Assembly: GCA_027579435.1 (NCBI GenBank)
Contig: JANBPK010000725.1
Coordinates: forward strand, 62,001-126,000
Source: Candolleomyces eurysporus
Lineage: Eukaryota > Basidiomycota > Agaricomycetes > Agaricales > Psathyrellaceae
Direction: 5' to 3'
DNA: 64,000 nucleotides
The position numbers were made by a program, and so were the translations under genes. Under the pieces are notes generated by a model. The model was not told the origin of the DNA, searched no databases, and saw nothing but the letters and a program-made list of their open reading frames with translations. Positions 11,398-23,700 of this stretch are shown piece after piece (position 1 is the first letter of the stretch; each line of letters opens with the position of its first letter).

Positions 11398-14300
11398 ATG
11401 GATGACTCCTGCAGCAGCGATAGTGAGGAAGACCGCCCAACACCATCTTTTTGGAGCTCACGGATTTGAAATTCCAGGGCGGATAAGCCAGCATGGCTTC
11501 GAAAATTCACATCATTTTCAAGTAGGAACCGCAAACTTCTCGTCCGACGTGCACAACTACAACATCTCTGCACCTCCTGGCGATGAAGACGAAACAGGTG
11601 AATGCCGGTTTGGTTGCGACAACACTTGAACGCTGACTTGAAGCAGAGGACAAGCTAATTGAACAGATTTGCGAGTGGTTGACGAACGTCAGCTTTGGTT
11701 CCATCTATTCGGGATCGCATTCCAAAGCGACGGAAGGAACTGGAATGTGGCTCATCGAGAGCGAAGAGTTTGGTCGCTGGAAGCGAGGTGGATTTAAGAT
11801 TCTGTGGGGTACGGGAAAACGTGAGTTAGCATTCCACGATCCTGAACTGTAATGTTGACGATATCCATACTCAGCTGGCGCAGGAAAAACCACACTCTCG
11901 TATGTATTCCTCCGTTTGTTTCGTTTTATCACTCCTCTAATCTATCAAATTTTAGGTCTATCGTCATCCAACACCTTCAAAAGGACGATGTTGCTTGCCA
12001 CGCTCCCGTTATCTTTGCCTTCTGCCGTTACACGGAGAAGTACTCTCCTTCCGAAATCTTTGCTTCATGGATTCAGCAGCTATTGCGTCGCGACCGATCT
12101 ACCCTCGAGCATGTTTGCGAGAGTTTCCGGATCCACGAAAGGGATGGCTCCCGCCCATCGAATGCTGAACTGCACAAACTCATGTCAGCCGTCGTCCAGA
12201 AGTTCGATCGTGTCTTCATTATACTCGATGGATTAGACGAAGCAGAGGAAGATGCCAGGAAACCACTGCTCGACTTCATAAACTCCCTCCCTTCCAACAC
12301 ACACACCCTCATTATGTCCCGTCCCCTGGAATCGCTCCAACGTCTGTTCCCATGCGTCGTCCACGTTGATATTGAAGCCCGGAATGAAGACATAGAACGA
12401 TTTGTCGAGAAGAGGATCCTTGATATCCCCAGTCTTCATGCGGTCCTACTGGGCAAGGATGCAGCCAAGGAAGACTTGTGTACTGCTATCAAGCGAAAGT
12501 CCGGTGGAATGTGAGCCGACCATCTCTCTTCTTTCTATAGTGTGACCAATAACTCTTCCATTTCTAGGTTTTTGATCGCAAGTCTTCAAATTGAAGCGGT
12601 GAAAAGCTGTATCAGTGTCCAGTCGTTGATGAAGAAGCTAGAAACGCTCCCGATTGGGCTAAACGAGCTATATGACCACACGCTGGAACGCATCGAGGCT
12701 CAGGGTCAGGAGAAGTCTTTTTTAGCGAAACGAGTTCTCCTGTGGGTGACCTATGCCTTGCATCCCTTGTCGATCGGAGCATTACAGGAGGCCGTCGCTA
12801 TCGAACTCGATTCCGAGACTTTTGACGCGAATTGCATGTCCCCGATAGAATTACTCCTCGACGTTTGCTGCGGCCTTGTTACGCTTGACGCACGTGGACC
12901 AGAACAAAAAGGTGTCAGACTCATTCGTATGTCCCATTCGTCACCGACATCTGGATCATCTGTTTGACAAACGATAATGATAGATTACACGGCAAGCCTT
13001 TTTTTTAAAGGCACGACGNCCCCCCCTGGCTCGACCCAAACCCTCATTCGACGTTATCGTCCTTTTGCGTTGTCTACGACTCTTTCCTTTCCACACCCTT
13101 CCCCAAACCCTTGTACAATTATGCTTATCAAACCTGGCACCATCATGCACGTCTTGCTTGCAAGGAATCGGGTTTACCGCATCGCGTACAAGAATTTCTC
13201 CTCCAATCTCCCATTCCTGAATGGCCACCGCAGCCTTACCGTTCAATTAGGTCGTGTTCGTGGTCGAACAAATGGATATCTGAGGAAATGCACCTTAGTT
13301 CGGGCCACCTGGCTTCACTGGTCGGCCTCCGAGAGTATCTGTTAAATCACGTCCAGGATTGTACGGTTACCTCACAAAACCGCTTCACGTTCCTTCACAT
13401 GGCTGCCATAGGTGGACATATTGATACAGCAGAGGCTATCATGNAAAAAATGGCCTGCACTCTCTCCGATGGACCGTGCGGCAGAGGGCAAGACACCTAT
13501 TATGTTGGCAGCAGGTTTTGGGCAGGAATCAATGTTGGAATTTCTCCTGTCCGGTATCTCAAGCGATGGACAAGGATTGAATGCCAGAGCTACGTGCGGT
13601 TGTACTGCGTTGGCGTGTGCTGTTGGACAAAATCAGAAGGCCACTATCCAACTACTACTCTCCAGACCGGGTATTGATGTGAATGTGACCAATTGCGATA
13701 CAGGACTCACTCCACTCGCCTGGGCTGCACACAATAGCGACGAGGCAATGGTCAGGCGAATCTTATTGCATCCAAATCTCAACATAAATGCACGGAACCC
13801 ATGGACGGGATACACAGCCCTTATGCAAGCCAGCGGTGAGCTTGACCTGCCTGGCACCAGTGTCGTTGAGCTGCTGATGTCCCACCCCAACATCGACATC
13901 AACCTCGGACCTCGTTGCGGGTGCACACCTCTGATCGTATCTACCTACCGGAATCGTAGCGGGGTCATCTCCAAGCTCATCTCCCATCCTCATATCAACA
14001 TACACGCTCGCTGCAACACGGCGGGAACAGCCTTGTCGATTGCCGCAGACCAGATAGCTTCTGATTGGACCTTCAGAGAATCGTGCAATTCTTGTTCAGA
14101 GCTAGTTTTAGCACGAGAAACGATTCTCAGAAATGCAGACGAGGACGATATTCACCACTACCTCCAGATCACCTCATGCCTTGGTTTTCAAGATATGGCA
14201 ACTGAACTCATCTCGAAGACGAAAATACGCCCAACGGCGGCAGCCCTGGTCAAAGCGGCAAAGGCAGGATTCGCATCAGCTGTCGAAATGCTGTTGGAGC

Positions 14301-17083
14301 ATGTCGACGTCAATGCAGAGGACTCGACGGGGTGCACAGCTCTCTCTGCTGCGGTGATGAAGGGCTGCTCAAGCACTGTGGACCTTTTCCTTTCTCGACC
14401 GGACATCCTTGTCAATAAAGGTTCTATCCCTCCATTAATTCGGGCCATCGAAAGCGAAGCCGGCAATCTATCGATCCTCTTCAACCCATTATCATCAACC
14501 AACAGCCGATTACCGCACACACACACACCAATTGCCAGGCAGTTACTCCGTCGTACGGACATCGACATCAATGTGTTTGACTCGATAGGGCGAGTACCTC
14601 TTACCTGTGCCATGGAGGCGGAATGCTGGGAGACTGTCGACCTCCTGTTGTCGAGGCCAGATTTGGATGTTAATCAGGGTGAACCCCCAGCATTGGTGCA
14701 AGCATGCTTGAAAGGGCGGGAGGCCTTAGTACGCAAGCTGTTAGCAATAGATTGCCTTGACATGAACGCAGTGGATGCCACAGGCCGGAGTGCTCTGTCT
14801 ATGGCTGCATATATTGGTCACAGACAGATTGCGAAGCTTCTCCTGTCCAGGCCCGACGTAAACGTGAACGTGGGTAGCCCAACACCGCTCATGCATGCAT
14901 GCCACCAAGGTCACGCCGGCATTGTCGAGCTACTGCTGACTAGCCACGGCGATGAGCTCGATATCAACCTTCGTGCTGAAAGCTATGAATGCCGTCCGAC
15001 TGCGCTGTGGTTTGCATGTTTCAGTGACAGGCCAAATTCGGACATTATCAAGTTACTACTTCAACGTTCCGACATCGATGTCAACATCGGTCTCACAATC
15101 GGTCATGCAGCGTGCAAATGCGCCAAAACACTGACGTCCAAACGACTGTTGGATCATCGTCAACTCCCAACACCATTGCATGTCGCCGCATTGCAGCAGG
15201 AAGATGCTGTTCCATTGCTTCTAACATCCCCTAGAATCAATGTGAATGCGCTGAACATGGATGGGAAAACCCCATTCATGGTGCATCTCGAATTCACACC
15301 ACTCGTACTGAGGCGGAGACCCACGGACAGTTTCCTTTCCCATCCGGCTGTCCTTGAAGAACCATTTGGTAGCAGGGCACTTATCTCAGCTGCTGCTACC
15401 GGCGATCTCAAGGAAAAGAAACTAAACGAAATCAAAACGATCTTGTCGAGAAGCAGAATGATAGATGTCAATTTCCTCGAACCCAATGGGCGCTCTGTAC
15501 TTTCGGCTGCGGCGTTCCAAGGATCCACGAAGATCGTGGCTTTCCTCCTATCCCTTCCCTCGATCGACCCTAATTCTGGCAATCCGCCCCCCTTGGCTCA
15601 AGCTTCCATTTGCCGGCGGAACCCTTCGGTGCTTCGGTTACTGCTTGAACACCCCAACATCGACCTCAACCGGGAAACCGATGGATACACTGCACTCGGA
15701 GGAGCTTGTGCGACTCACCATCATGATCGTATTACTCTCAATAGTGTCAAACTCCTCCTTTCTTAGCCAAACGTGAACGTGAACGCAGGAAACCCTTCTC
15801 CGCTGTCTATCGCAGTCCAGGATAGCCGTATAGGCATTGTCAAGCTGCTCCTTGAACATCCCAATATCGATGTCAACTCTCGAATGCAATGTGCGGTGCA
15901 AATACCCGAGTGGGTCAAATGCCAGCACCTCCGATTCCTTGGGGGTGAAACATGGGCATCTAGCCTCTATTCTTTCGAGGAATGCCGTCTACTGGAGCCT
16001 ACAGGAATACAAGTAGGTAAGCTGAAATGGGGGTCGTCAACTGGCATATCGTACGGCTGCCTGGATAAGAGGACGGATAGGATCAGCAGGCCATACGCAA
16101 CCTGTTGCGCCCATGATCCCCTCCGTCGGAAGCCTCAGAATTGGTGTGGAGACGTGATCCAAACCGCCAAACCTGAAGGATCGGGTGACACGATTTTTGT
16201 GTACTGCACCAGGTTTGGGCCGTCAGAAATTCTGGAGCTTCTTTTGCATCGAGCCGACCTCGACGTGAACGCACCCGGAAATTGCGGCTGCACGGCGCTT
16301 ATTTGGGCGTGTTCTCTGGGCAAATGGGCAATCGTTGACACGCTCCTGAGTCGAAAGGAGACTACCGTCGATGTCCGCTGCCCTGATCATGGATACAACG
16401 CCCTCGTTGCGGCGGCACATCGAATGAAATTCGAGATGGTTCACCAACTTCTTTCCCATCCCCGGGGCCACGAAATAGACCCCAATGTCTTCGCAGCATG
16501 TGGATGCAATCTCCTCGTTTGTGCTTCCCGGAGTGGAGACGAAAACACCGTACACAGCCTTCTTCTCTTCACCAACTGGCGCGATGATCCCAACACACAG
16601 GATTGCAAGTTTGGTAGAACCGCACTTCAATGGGCGTCATATTTCGGTCACGACTCACTCATTCAACTCTTCCTCTCTGAACCAAGGGTTTCAGCCGACC
16701 ACCGAGACAAACGAGGCAACACGGCGTTGATGCTTGCAGCCAGCGGTGGACATCACGCCGCTGTACAAATCCTGCTTGATTCTTCGAGAGTCACCAACGT
16801 CCACAGTGGACACAACTCGAACGGGGATACAGCCCTCTCGTTGGCAGAGTGGTATGGACACGTAGATGTTGTTCGTTCGCTCAAGTCGGTGCCGTCGGAA
16901 CAGGCACCAGCTCCATCCACCTCCGATTGTGCGGCCCAATCTGCCTTTTGCGCCACCCCAAAGCTCTCCTCTTGCTTTTGGATTTCCATGTTTTTCGTTA
17001 TTTTCTCGATCCTATTTTCTTTTTTTTATTTACTTTGCACTGCGAATCGATGTGCTTGGGTTTCGAGTATACGGATAATGTAA
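11398..17083 (+). pseudogene. NACHT-ankyrin NLR copy 2, disrupted
   Basis: Exons match the intact copies: 11398-11422, 11478-11597, 11647-11820, 11875-11899, 11956-12510, 12568-12926, then a long last exon from 12,984. The P-loop (GKPGAGKT), Walker B ('FIILDGLDEAEED') and ankyrin repeats are preserved. Lesions relative to copies 1 and 3 are a T8 run at 13,000-13,007 that is one base too long, an in-frame TAG at 15,764-15,766 where copy 1 has CAG, and another T8 run at 17,020-17,027 that shifts the frame in the membrane tail. Two further interruptions (n at 13,019 and 13,444) look like consensus artefacts. Exon 6 lacks 12 codons present in the others, in frame. The two T8 shifts could be homopolymer errors; the TAG is a substitution and harder to dismiss. 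A protein truncated at the TAG would lose the last ankyrin block and the membrane tail. Confidence 0.75.
14515..14528. repeat. (CA)7 microsatellite inside an ankyrin-coding stretch
   Basis: A short CA run adds a His-Thr stretch ('PHTHTP') between two ankyrin repeats of NLR copy 2. Copies 1 and 3 lack it. It lies in a loop region where the copies also differ in length. Confidence 0.7.
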
Positions 17084-18504
17084 ATCTGAGCTCAAATATT
17101 TTTTATTGATGTTCTGTCTTGTTTTTTCTGTAGCTCGCCGTCTTCCGCTACGCCCCTTCTGGTACCCTGTATGTATCTCTTCTGCCTGTACAATATTCAT
17201 TTCATATGCAGCCTGTTTTCTCGGTCCCTGAAATCCAGCTTCGACTTATCTTATATCTAGTAAATATTCCGCCATGACAGAACCCCGAACTGGGTTATCT
17301 CCACCGTCTTCTGCAACTATTGATCTGTGCAAGGTCTTACTTTGTTACTGTATTTAGACACTGACATGCCATTTAAAGCTCCAGCTCTCGTCGACCTAGC
17401 AATTACTCCTTTCCGAGGATATGTGGCTGAGATAGGGCTTGTGCGTTGCCTGCATACCAAACTGAATTCAGCGACAGCTCGGTTGATGCCCGCGACTCTT
17501 TGTTAGAAATGGGGTGAAAGGGCGATTGCGAACCAGGTCTGCACGACAATAGGCAATACCAAATGCGCAGTGTGTCGGAGGATCTGCCGATCATGATAAT
17601 GGCAGGTGAAAGCGGCGTTGTGGAAATGGCCAAGAGTGAAAGCTATGGAAACAGAGACCTTGTTCTTGAAGAAAACCCCGGAGCTGCGTTTGAATACCTA
17701 TCCACAAATATTCTAGCGGATCGTGGATTCAGGTTCGGTGACCCAGATGTGCTTGTCGAAGACTTGAGAGCCGGTCAGTGGATGGATTCGTCGACCCTAG
17801 TGCCAAGAGATTCTGCCTCAGAACACGAGAAGCTACATACCCGCCTTTGTTATATATATGACTGTTTCGGCAGGAAACTCGAGAGTCATATTGCGAAAGA
17901 ACGATCAGAACACCAATTGCAACTGGAAGAGGGTTTCTCGCGTTGGGTGCATTTGAGTGAAGTGGATGAGGGATACTGCGACGGGATACTTCTCGATAGA
18001 GTCCGATACCGATACGGTCGAAGCCAATCTGAGGTCGGTGTGGGTGCTCGGTGGCCGGTTCGGGAGTGCATCAAAATGAGGGCTGAATAACTGAATAGGA
18101 GGCAGCGGTAGGCGGAATTTCTGGGATCTTATTCTAAGATAGTTGCTTCAAGGTGAGATGCTGTCTTGCTTGAAAGCCTCGTGTTTGCGATAAATTCGTA
18201 AGACTTTCACCACGACCTGATGTTTGAAGCCTAGCCAACTCTTATCTGAGAGCGCCTGTGGGTGCGCTAATAACACTCGATAGGCGAAGAGATGGCACCG
18301 ACCTGGCATTGGCAGCCCTGTAAGAGCCAGGGTACTGGCATTGCATTCTTGATTGTGACATGTTCCTGAGGCTCGTCGAGGTCTCCGGGCGAATGAAGCC
18401 GGCGACATAACAATATTTTCGGCTCGGACGCGTTCCTCAAGAAGCGTAAGGGTACCACTGCAGCCCACGGCTATTTAGAATCCACCGGAGCGGCGACTCC
18501 CTCA
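17084..18504 (+). other. Inter-unit spacer B/C
   Basis: About 1.4 kb. It holds the NLR 2 3' flank, a 175-codon open frame at 17,563-18,090 (listed separately), and a block at 18,240-18,500 conserved in the other spacers. Nothing else is recognised. Confidence 0.5.
17563..18090 (+). other. Unrecognised 175-codon ORF in spacer B/C
   Basis: An open frame with acidic, Arg-rich composition and no motif I recognise. The matching stretches in spacers A (about 8,370-8,720) and C (about 26,740-27,120) are closed by stops and indels. Either this is the best-preserved copy of an old gene that was part of the unit, or it is open by chance. I favour chance or a relic. Confidence 0.2.
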
Positions 18505-18949
18505 CCTGGAGAAGCATTGGTATATCGAGGAACATATAACAAGAGTGGCTACGTACCGTTTATCCAAGGAGCACAACCTCCTGCGGTATCAGCGGAGCGT
18601 TAAGGTTCTTTCCATCCTAGGCACGCAAATCACTGGTGAACTTCTGAAAACGTGTTGACCGGAGAATCGGCTATAAAGACGGAAAGAGTGCCCGATGCGT
18701 GCCACGATAGTAGCGTTAGGAAAGACTTCCCGGTCAGGGAATGTGATACGGTGCCCCAGGACCGAGAGTAACATATTCCCGAGTCGGCGGACGTCAGAGG
18801 AAGATGGACTTGGAGATGAGACACAAAATAGCTGGCCACGTGCCTGGAATAACGAGTCGAGTTCGCGCTCATCGTTTCGTCCATCAATTGCTTTCTCTCA
18901 GTGATCTCTCCCTATACGCCCGAACGAACGCCGCATTCAACTTGAGTGT

Positions 18950-19587
18950 GCGGTCTGCTCAACTTCAAGCGAAAAACTTCAAAACACTCGTTCGCCGAGT
19001 CCTCGGACGGCCGTTGGGACCTCTGGCAGCCACAGCTCCTGCATCGGACAGAGAGGAGGTGAAAGTGTCGAGCTGAAGAATGTTTGCGATGATGCTGCGA
19101 AGCGGGTACGTCCATTCGTCTTTGGTATCTGCTGTCTGGACGAAAGGCCTTTGGGATTTGATGATTAGGTCCGGTGAGGGATGCCCATGAGCGCGACCAT
19201 CCCCACCCGTCCATCACCTTGAATGGCCCGATCCAGGTCATGACGAGCCTCGTTCACATATCCTCTGTTCAACCTTGTGGCTCCTATCACTGCCAGAGCT
19301 GTTCAAGCGAATATACCTGCACACCGAGGTCAGATTGGCTTCGGGATGGTTGAGCGTTCTCGTCGCCGCTGGTGCAGCATTCTATGGATATAACGTCGAT
19401 TTTGAAAAATTTGTGGTGACACTTGGTCCCGGTGAGTGAGTGCTTCTCTACTCTACCTCTCCCCCTATCACCCGGCGAAGACTCATTGTCCAATAGCCCA
19501 GGTGCACTCTCCTAACGGCCATCCCGATACTATTCCTACTTCATTGAAGGCAATATCATATTCTTTGGGAAGCGCAAAACGTTCTCG
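18950..19587 (+). pseudogene. SPC2: SPC2 fragment, unit C
   Basis: Exon 1 remnant ('GRPLGPLAATAPASDREEV', about 19,010-19,070), exon 2 near 19,280-19,435 and exon 3 near 19,500-19,587 align to the intact gene at 28.2-29.3 kb. The start codon is missing and frames are broken. The last shared bases are the 'KRKTFS' codons, after which the sequence becomes ERV25-like. Confidence 0.8.
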
Positions 19588-20263
19588 TAACCTCTCTCCT
19601 CGCCCTCTCACTGCTCGGTCTATGCTCGCCAACGGAAACCTTAGCTATCATAATGTCCATGCTGGCGTCCCGCTATCAATGCATTTGGAATTCAGGGCAC
19701 GAGAAGCAGCTCGTGATTGTGACAGCGAGACTCGTGTAGAGGGTGAGGTTGGGTGTGTTTGAAGAATTATGTTGAAGGATGTATGTTCCTCTGGCCTCAT
19801 ATATGTTGGTGCACCCATGCTAACGGTTTTGGTTTTGGTTTGGTTGCTTGTAGATGTGAGCTCAGACCAAACTTCGAACCTTTCTCGTATCGTGGACTTG
19901 GACGTCGACACTGGTGCTGACGCTGTGGATTACAAGTGCGTTTGCGGACGGTCAGTCCTCATTCCCGGTTCCTTGGACTTATATCCTTCAACAGGGCTAT
20001 CGCCAACCAAGAATCCCTTTCTCGCCTCGAAACCGAAACGCGCAAATTGAAGGCCAGCTAAAGGAGATTATTGGCGAAATGAACTACCTCAAGACTCGAG
20101 AAGAGTGATTTACCAAAGCCAACAGTGCGTCCTCCCTACTCTATGGACGTCCCATTTAACTCAACTGCCATTCCTCTAATTTCTAGGAACGACCGTGTCC
20201 AAGGGTTTGCTTGGTTCACCATCTATGCACTCACACTTCAAGCGCAAGTGTCTCATTGATTGA
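19588..20263 (+). pseudogene. ERV25: ERV25-like pseudogene, unit C
   Basis: The p24 remnant keeps the 'DLDVDTGADAVDY' exon (about 19,855-19,935), the coiled-coil exon ('GQLKEIIGEMNYLKTREE') and the terminal 'LID' plus stop. A deletion fuses 'TIYAL' directly to the lysine-rich tail, removing the transmembrane segment. The 5' GOLD part is deleted and frameshifted. Confidence 0.75.
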
Positions 20264-20720
20264 AGAGTGTGCATACGTACTTTTTGCCAACATCACAGTC
20301 GTTTTGAATCGATCATCCCTCGCGTGTCTTTACCTAGTGAGAATGCAAACATAGCGCAGGTACGGTGATTTTTATTCACCCGCGCTCGCGAGATCCAGGT
20401 TCACGAAACTGGCAACCGTTTCATGTCTCAGCGAGAGACGCAGTCAATCTCTCGGTCAACGTGGCTTCAGCCTTCAACTCCCAGTTCGTGGCTCTTTTTG
20501 TGTGTTTCATGCGTCTAAAGGTTCTTCTGGCGTCTCCTTGAGCCCGACAGTGATTCGGCTGATGTCGATTAACATTCGGGGTCTGCGAAGGGCTTAGAGT
20601 GGTCGTAGCGGGCGCGGTACTTACGACATTGTGCTGTGCGTGGCATCATTCCTTGCACTAATGGGTAGATTGGGGTGCATTCCACCTCTCTTCCAGTTCG
20701 TCTTTCCTACCATCAGCGCC
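20264..20720 (+). other. Spacer upstream of NLR 3
   Basis: Homologous to the spacers before NLR 1 and 2. No gene is visible. Confidence 0.4.
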
Positions 20721-23700
20721 ATGGATGACTCCTGCAGCAGCGATATCGATAGTGAGGAAGACCGCCCACCACCATCTTCTTGGAGCTGACGGAACTGAGC
20801 TTCCAGGGCGGATAAGCCAGCACGGGTTCGAAAATTCACATCATTTCCAAGTAGGAACCGCAAACTTCTCGTCCGACGTGCACAACTACAACATCTCTGC
20901 GGCTCCTGGTGATGAGAAAGAAACAGGTGAATGCCGGTTTGGTTGCGACGACACTTGAGCGCTGACTTGAAGCAGAGGACAAGCTAATTGAACGGATTTG
21001 CATGTGGTTGACGAACGTCAGCTTTGGCTCGATCTTCTCAGGATTGCATTCCAAAGCAACGGAAGGAACTGGAATGTGGTTCATTGAGAGCGAAGAGTTT
21101 GGTCACTGGAAGCAAGGTGGTTTCAAGATTCTGTGGGGTACAGGAAAACGTGAGTTAGCATTCCACCATTCTGAACTGCAATGCTGACGATATCCATACT
21201 CAGCTGGCGCAGGAAAAACTACGCTCTCGTATGTATTGCTCCGTTTGTTTTGTTTCCTCACCCCTCCAATCCATCAATTTCTTAGGTCTATCGTCATTCA
21301 GCATCTTCAAATGGACGATGTTGCTTGCCAAGCCCCCGTTATCTTTGCCTTCTGCCGTTACACGGAGAAGTACTCTCCTTCCGAAATCTTTGCTTCATGG
21401 ATTCAGCAGTTATTGCGTCGCGACCGATCTACCCTCGAGCACCTTCGCAAGAGTTTCCGGATTCACGAAAGGGATAACTCCCGCCCATCGGATGCCGAAC
21501 TGCACCGACTCATGTCAGTCGTTGTCCAGAAGTTCGATTGTGTCTTCATTGTACTCGATGGATTGGACGAAGCAGATGAAGACGCCAGGAAACCACTGCT
21601 CGATTTCATAAACTCCCTTCCTTCCAACACACACACCCTCATTATGTCCCGTCCCCTGGAATCGCTCCAACGTCTGTTCCCATGCGCTGTCTATGTTGAT
21701 ATTGAGGCCCGGAATGAAGACATAGAACGATTTGTCGAGAAGAGGATCGTTGATATCCCCGGCCTTCATGCAGTCCTACTGGGCAAGGATGTAGCCAAGG
21801 AAGAGCTGTGTACCGCTATCAAGCGAAAGTCCGGTGGAATGTAAGCCGAGCAGCTCACTCTTTTTTGCTTTAGTGTGACCAATGATTCGTCAACTTCTAG
21901 GTTTTTGATCGCAAGTCTACAAATCGAAGCGCTGAAAAGTTGTATCAGTGTCCAGTCGTTGATGAAGAAGCTAGATACCCTCCCCATTGGGTTGAACGAG
22001 CTATATGACCACACGCTGGAACGCATCGAAGCTCAGGGGGAAGAGAAAACTGCCTTAGCAAAACGAGTGCTCCTGTGGGTGACCTATGCCTTGCATCCCA
22101 TTTCTATCGGAGCGCTACAGGAGGCCGTCGCTATCGAACTCGATTCCAAGACTTTTGACACGAATCGTATGTCCCCAATAGAATTACTCCTCGACGTGTG
22201 CTGCGGCCTTGTTACGCTAGACACATCTGCGCAAGGGCCGCAAGGATCAATGTCTGAATATGAATATGAAGATCGCCAAAATGTTAGACTCATTCGTATG
22301 TTTTATTCGTCACCGACATCTGGATCATCTGTTTGACAAACGGTAATAATAGATTACACGGCAAGCCTTTTCTTAAAGGCGCGATGCCCACCCTGGCTAG
22401 ACTCAAACCCGCATTCGACATTATCGTCCCTTTGCGTTGTCTACGACTCTTTCCTCTCCACACCCTTCCCCGGGCCCTTGTACCATTATGCCCGAGGAAC
22501 CTGGTACCACCATGCGCGCCTTGCTTGCAAGGAATCGGGTTTACCGCATCACGTCCAAGAATTTCTCCTCCTCCAACCTCCCATCTATGAATGGCCACCG
22601 CCGTTGTTCCGTTCAATTAGGTGGTATTCGTGGTCGAACAGATGGATATCTGCGGAAAAGTACCTTGGTCCGGGGCACCTAGCTTCACTGATCGGCCTCA
22701 AAGACTATCTATTAAATCATGTCCAGGATTGCACAGTCACCTCACGAAACCACTTCACGTTCCTCCACATGGCTGCCATAGGCGGACATATCGATACAGC
22801 AGAGGCTATCATGAAAAAATGGCCTGCACTCTCTCCGATGCACCGCGCAGCAGAGGGAAAAACACCTATTATGTTGGCAGCAGGTTTCGGGCAGGTATCA
22901 ATGTTGGATTTTCTCCTGTCCTGCACCCCAAGCGATGGACAAGGATTAAATGCCAGAGCTACCTGCGGTTGCACTGCGTTGGCGTGTGCTGTTGGGCAAA
23001 ATGAAAAGGCCACAATCCAACTGCTACTATCCAGACCAGGCATTGACGTGAATGTGACCAACTGCGATACAGGACTCACTCCACTCGCTTGGGCGGCACT
23101 AAATAACGACGAGGCGATGGTCAGCCAAATCTTGCTGATTCCAAATTGCAACATAAATGCACAGAACCCGTGGACAGGATATACGGCTCTCATGCAAGCC
23201 AGCAGTGAGCTTGACTATGGGTTTGGATACGGCGCCAGTGTCACCATGGTTAAGCTCCTGATGTCTCACCCCGACATCGACGTCAATCTAGGACCTCGTT
23301 GTGGGTGCACACCTCTGATCGCATCCACTTACCATAGTCGCAGCAGGGTCATCTCCGAGCTTATCTCCCATTCTCATATCAACCTACACGCTCGCTGCAA
23401 CACATCGGGAACAGCCTTGTCAATTGCCGCAGACCAGATAGTGGTTTCTGTTTGGACTTTCCTGTGCCGAGAATGGTTCAATTCTTGTTCAGAGCTAGTT
23501 TTAGCACGAGAAACGATTCTCAGAGATGCGGATGAGGACGACGTTCAACACTTCCTCCAGATCACCTCAAGCCTTGGTCTTCAAGATGTGGCAACTGAAA
23601 TCATCTTGAAGACGAAAATACGCCCAACGGTGGAAGCACTGGTCAAAGCGGCAAAGGAAGGATACGCATCAACTGTCGAAATGCTGTTCGAGCATGTCGA

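Larger units (their letters stand above)
9081..18504 (+). repeat. Tandem NLR unit B
   Basis: Second head-to-tail copy, same gene order as unit A and about 9.4 kb long. Its NACHT-ankyrin gene is broken. The spacer after the gene (17,084-18,504) keeps recognisable blocks of the unit A and C spacers, for example the segment around 18,330-18,410 that matches about 8,900-8,980 and 27,360-27,450. Confidence 0.85.
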
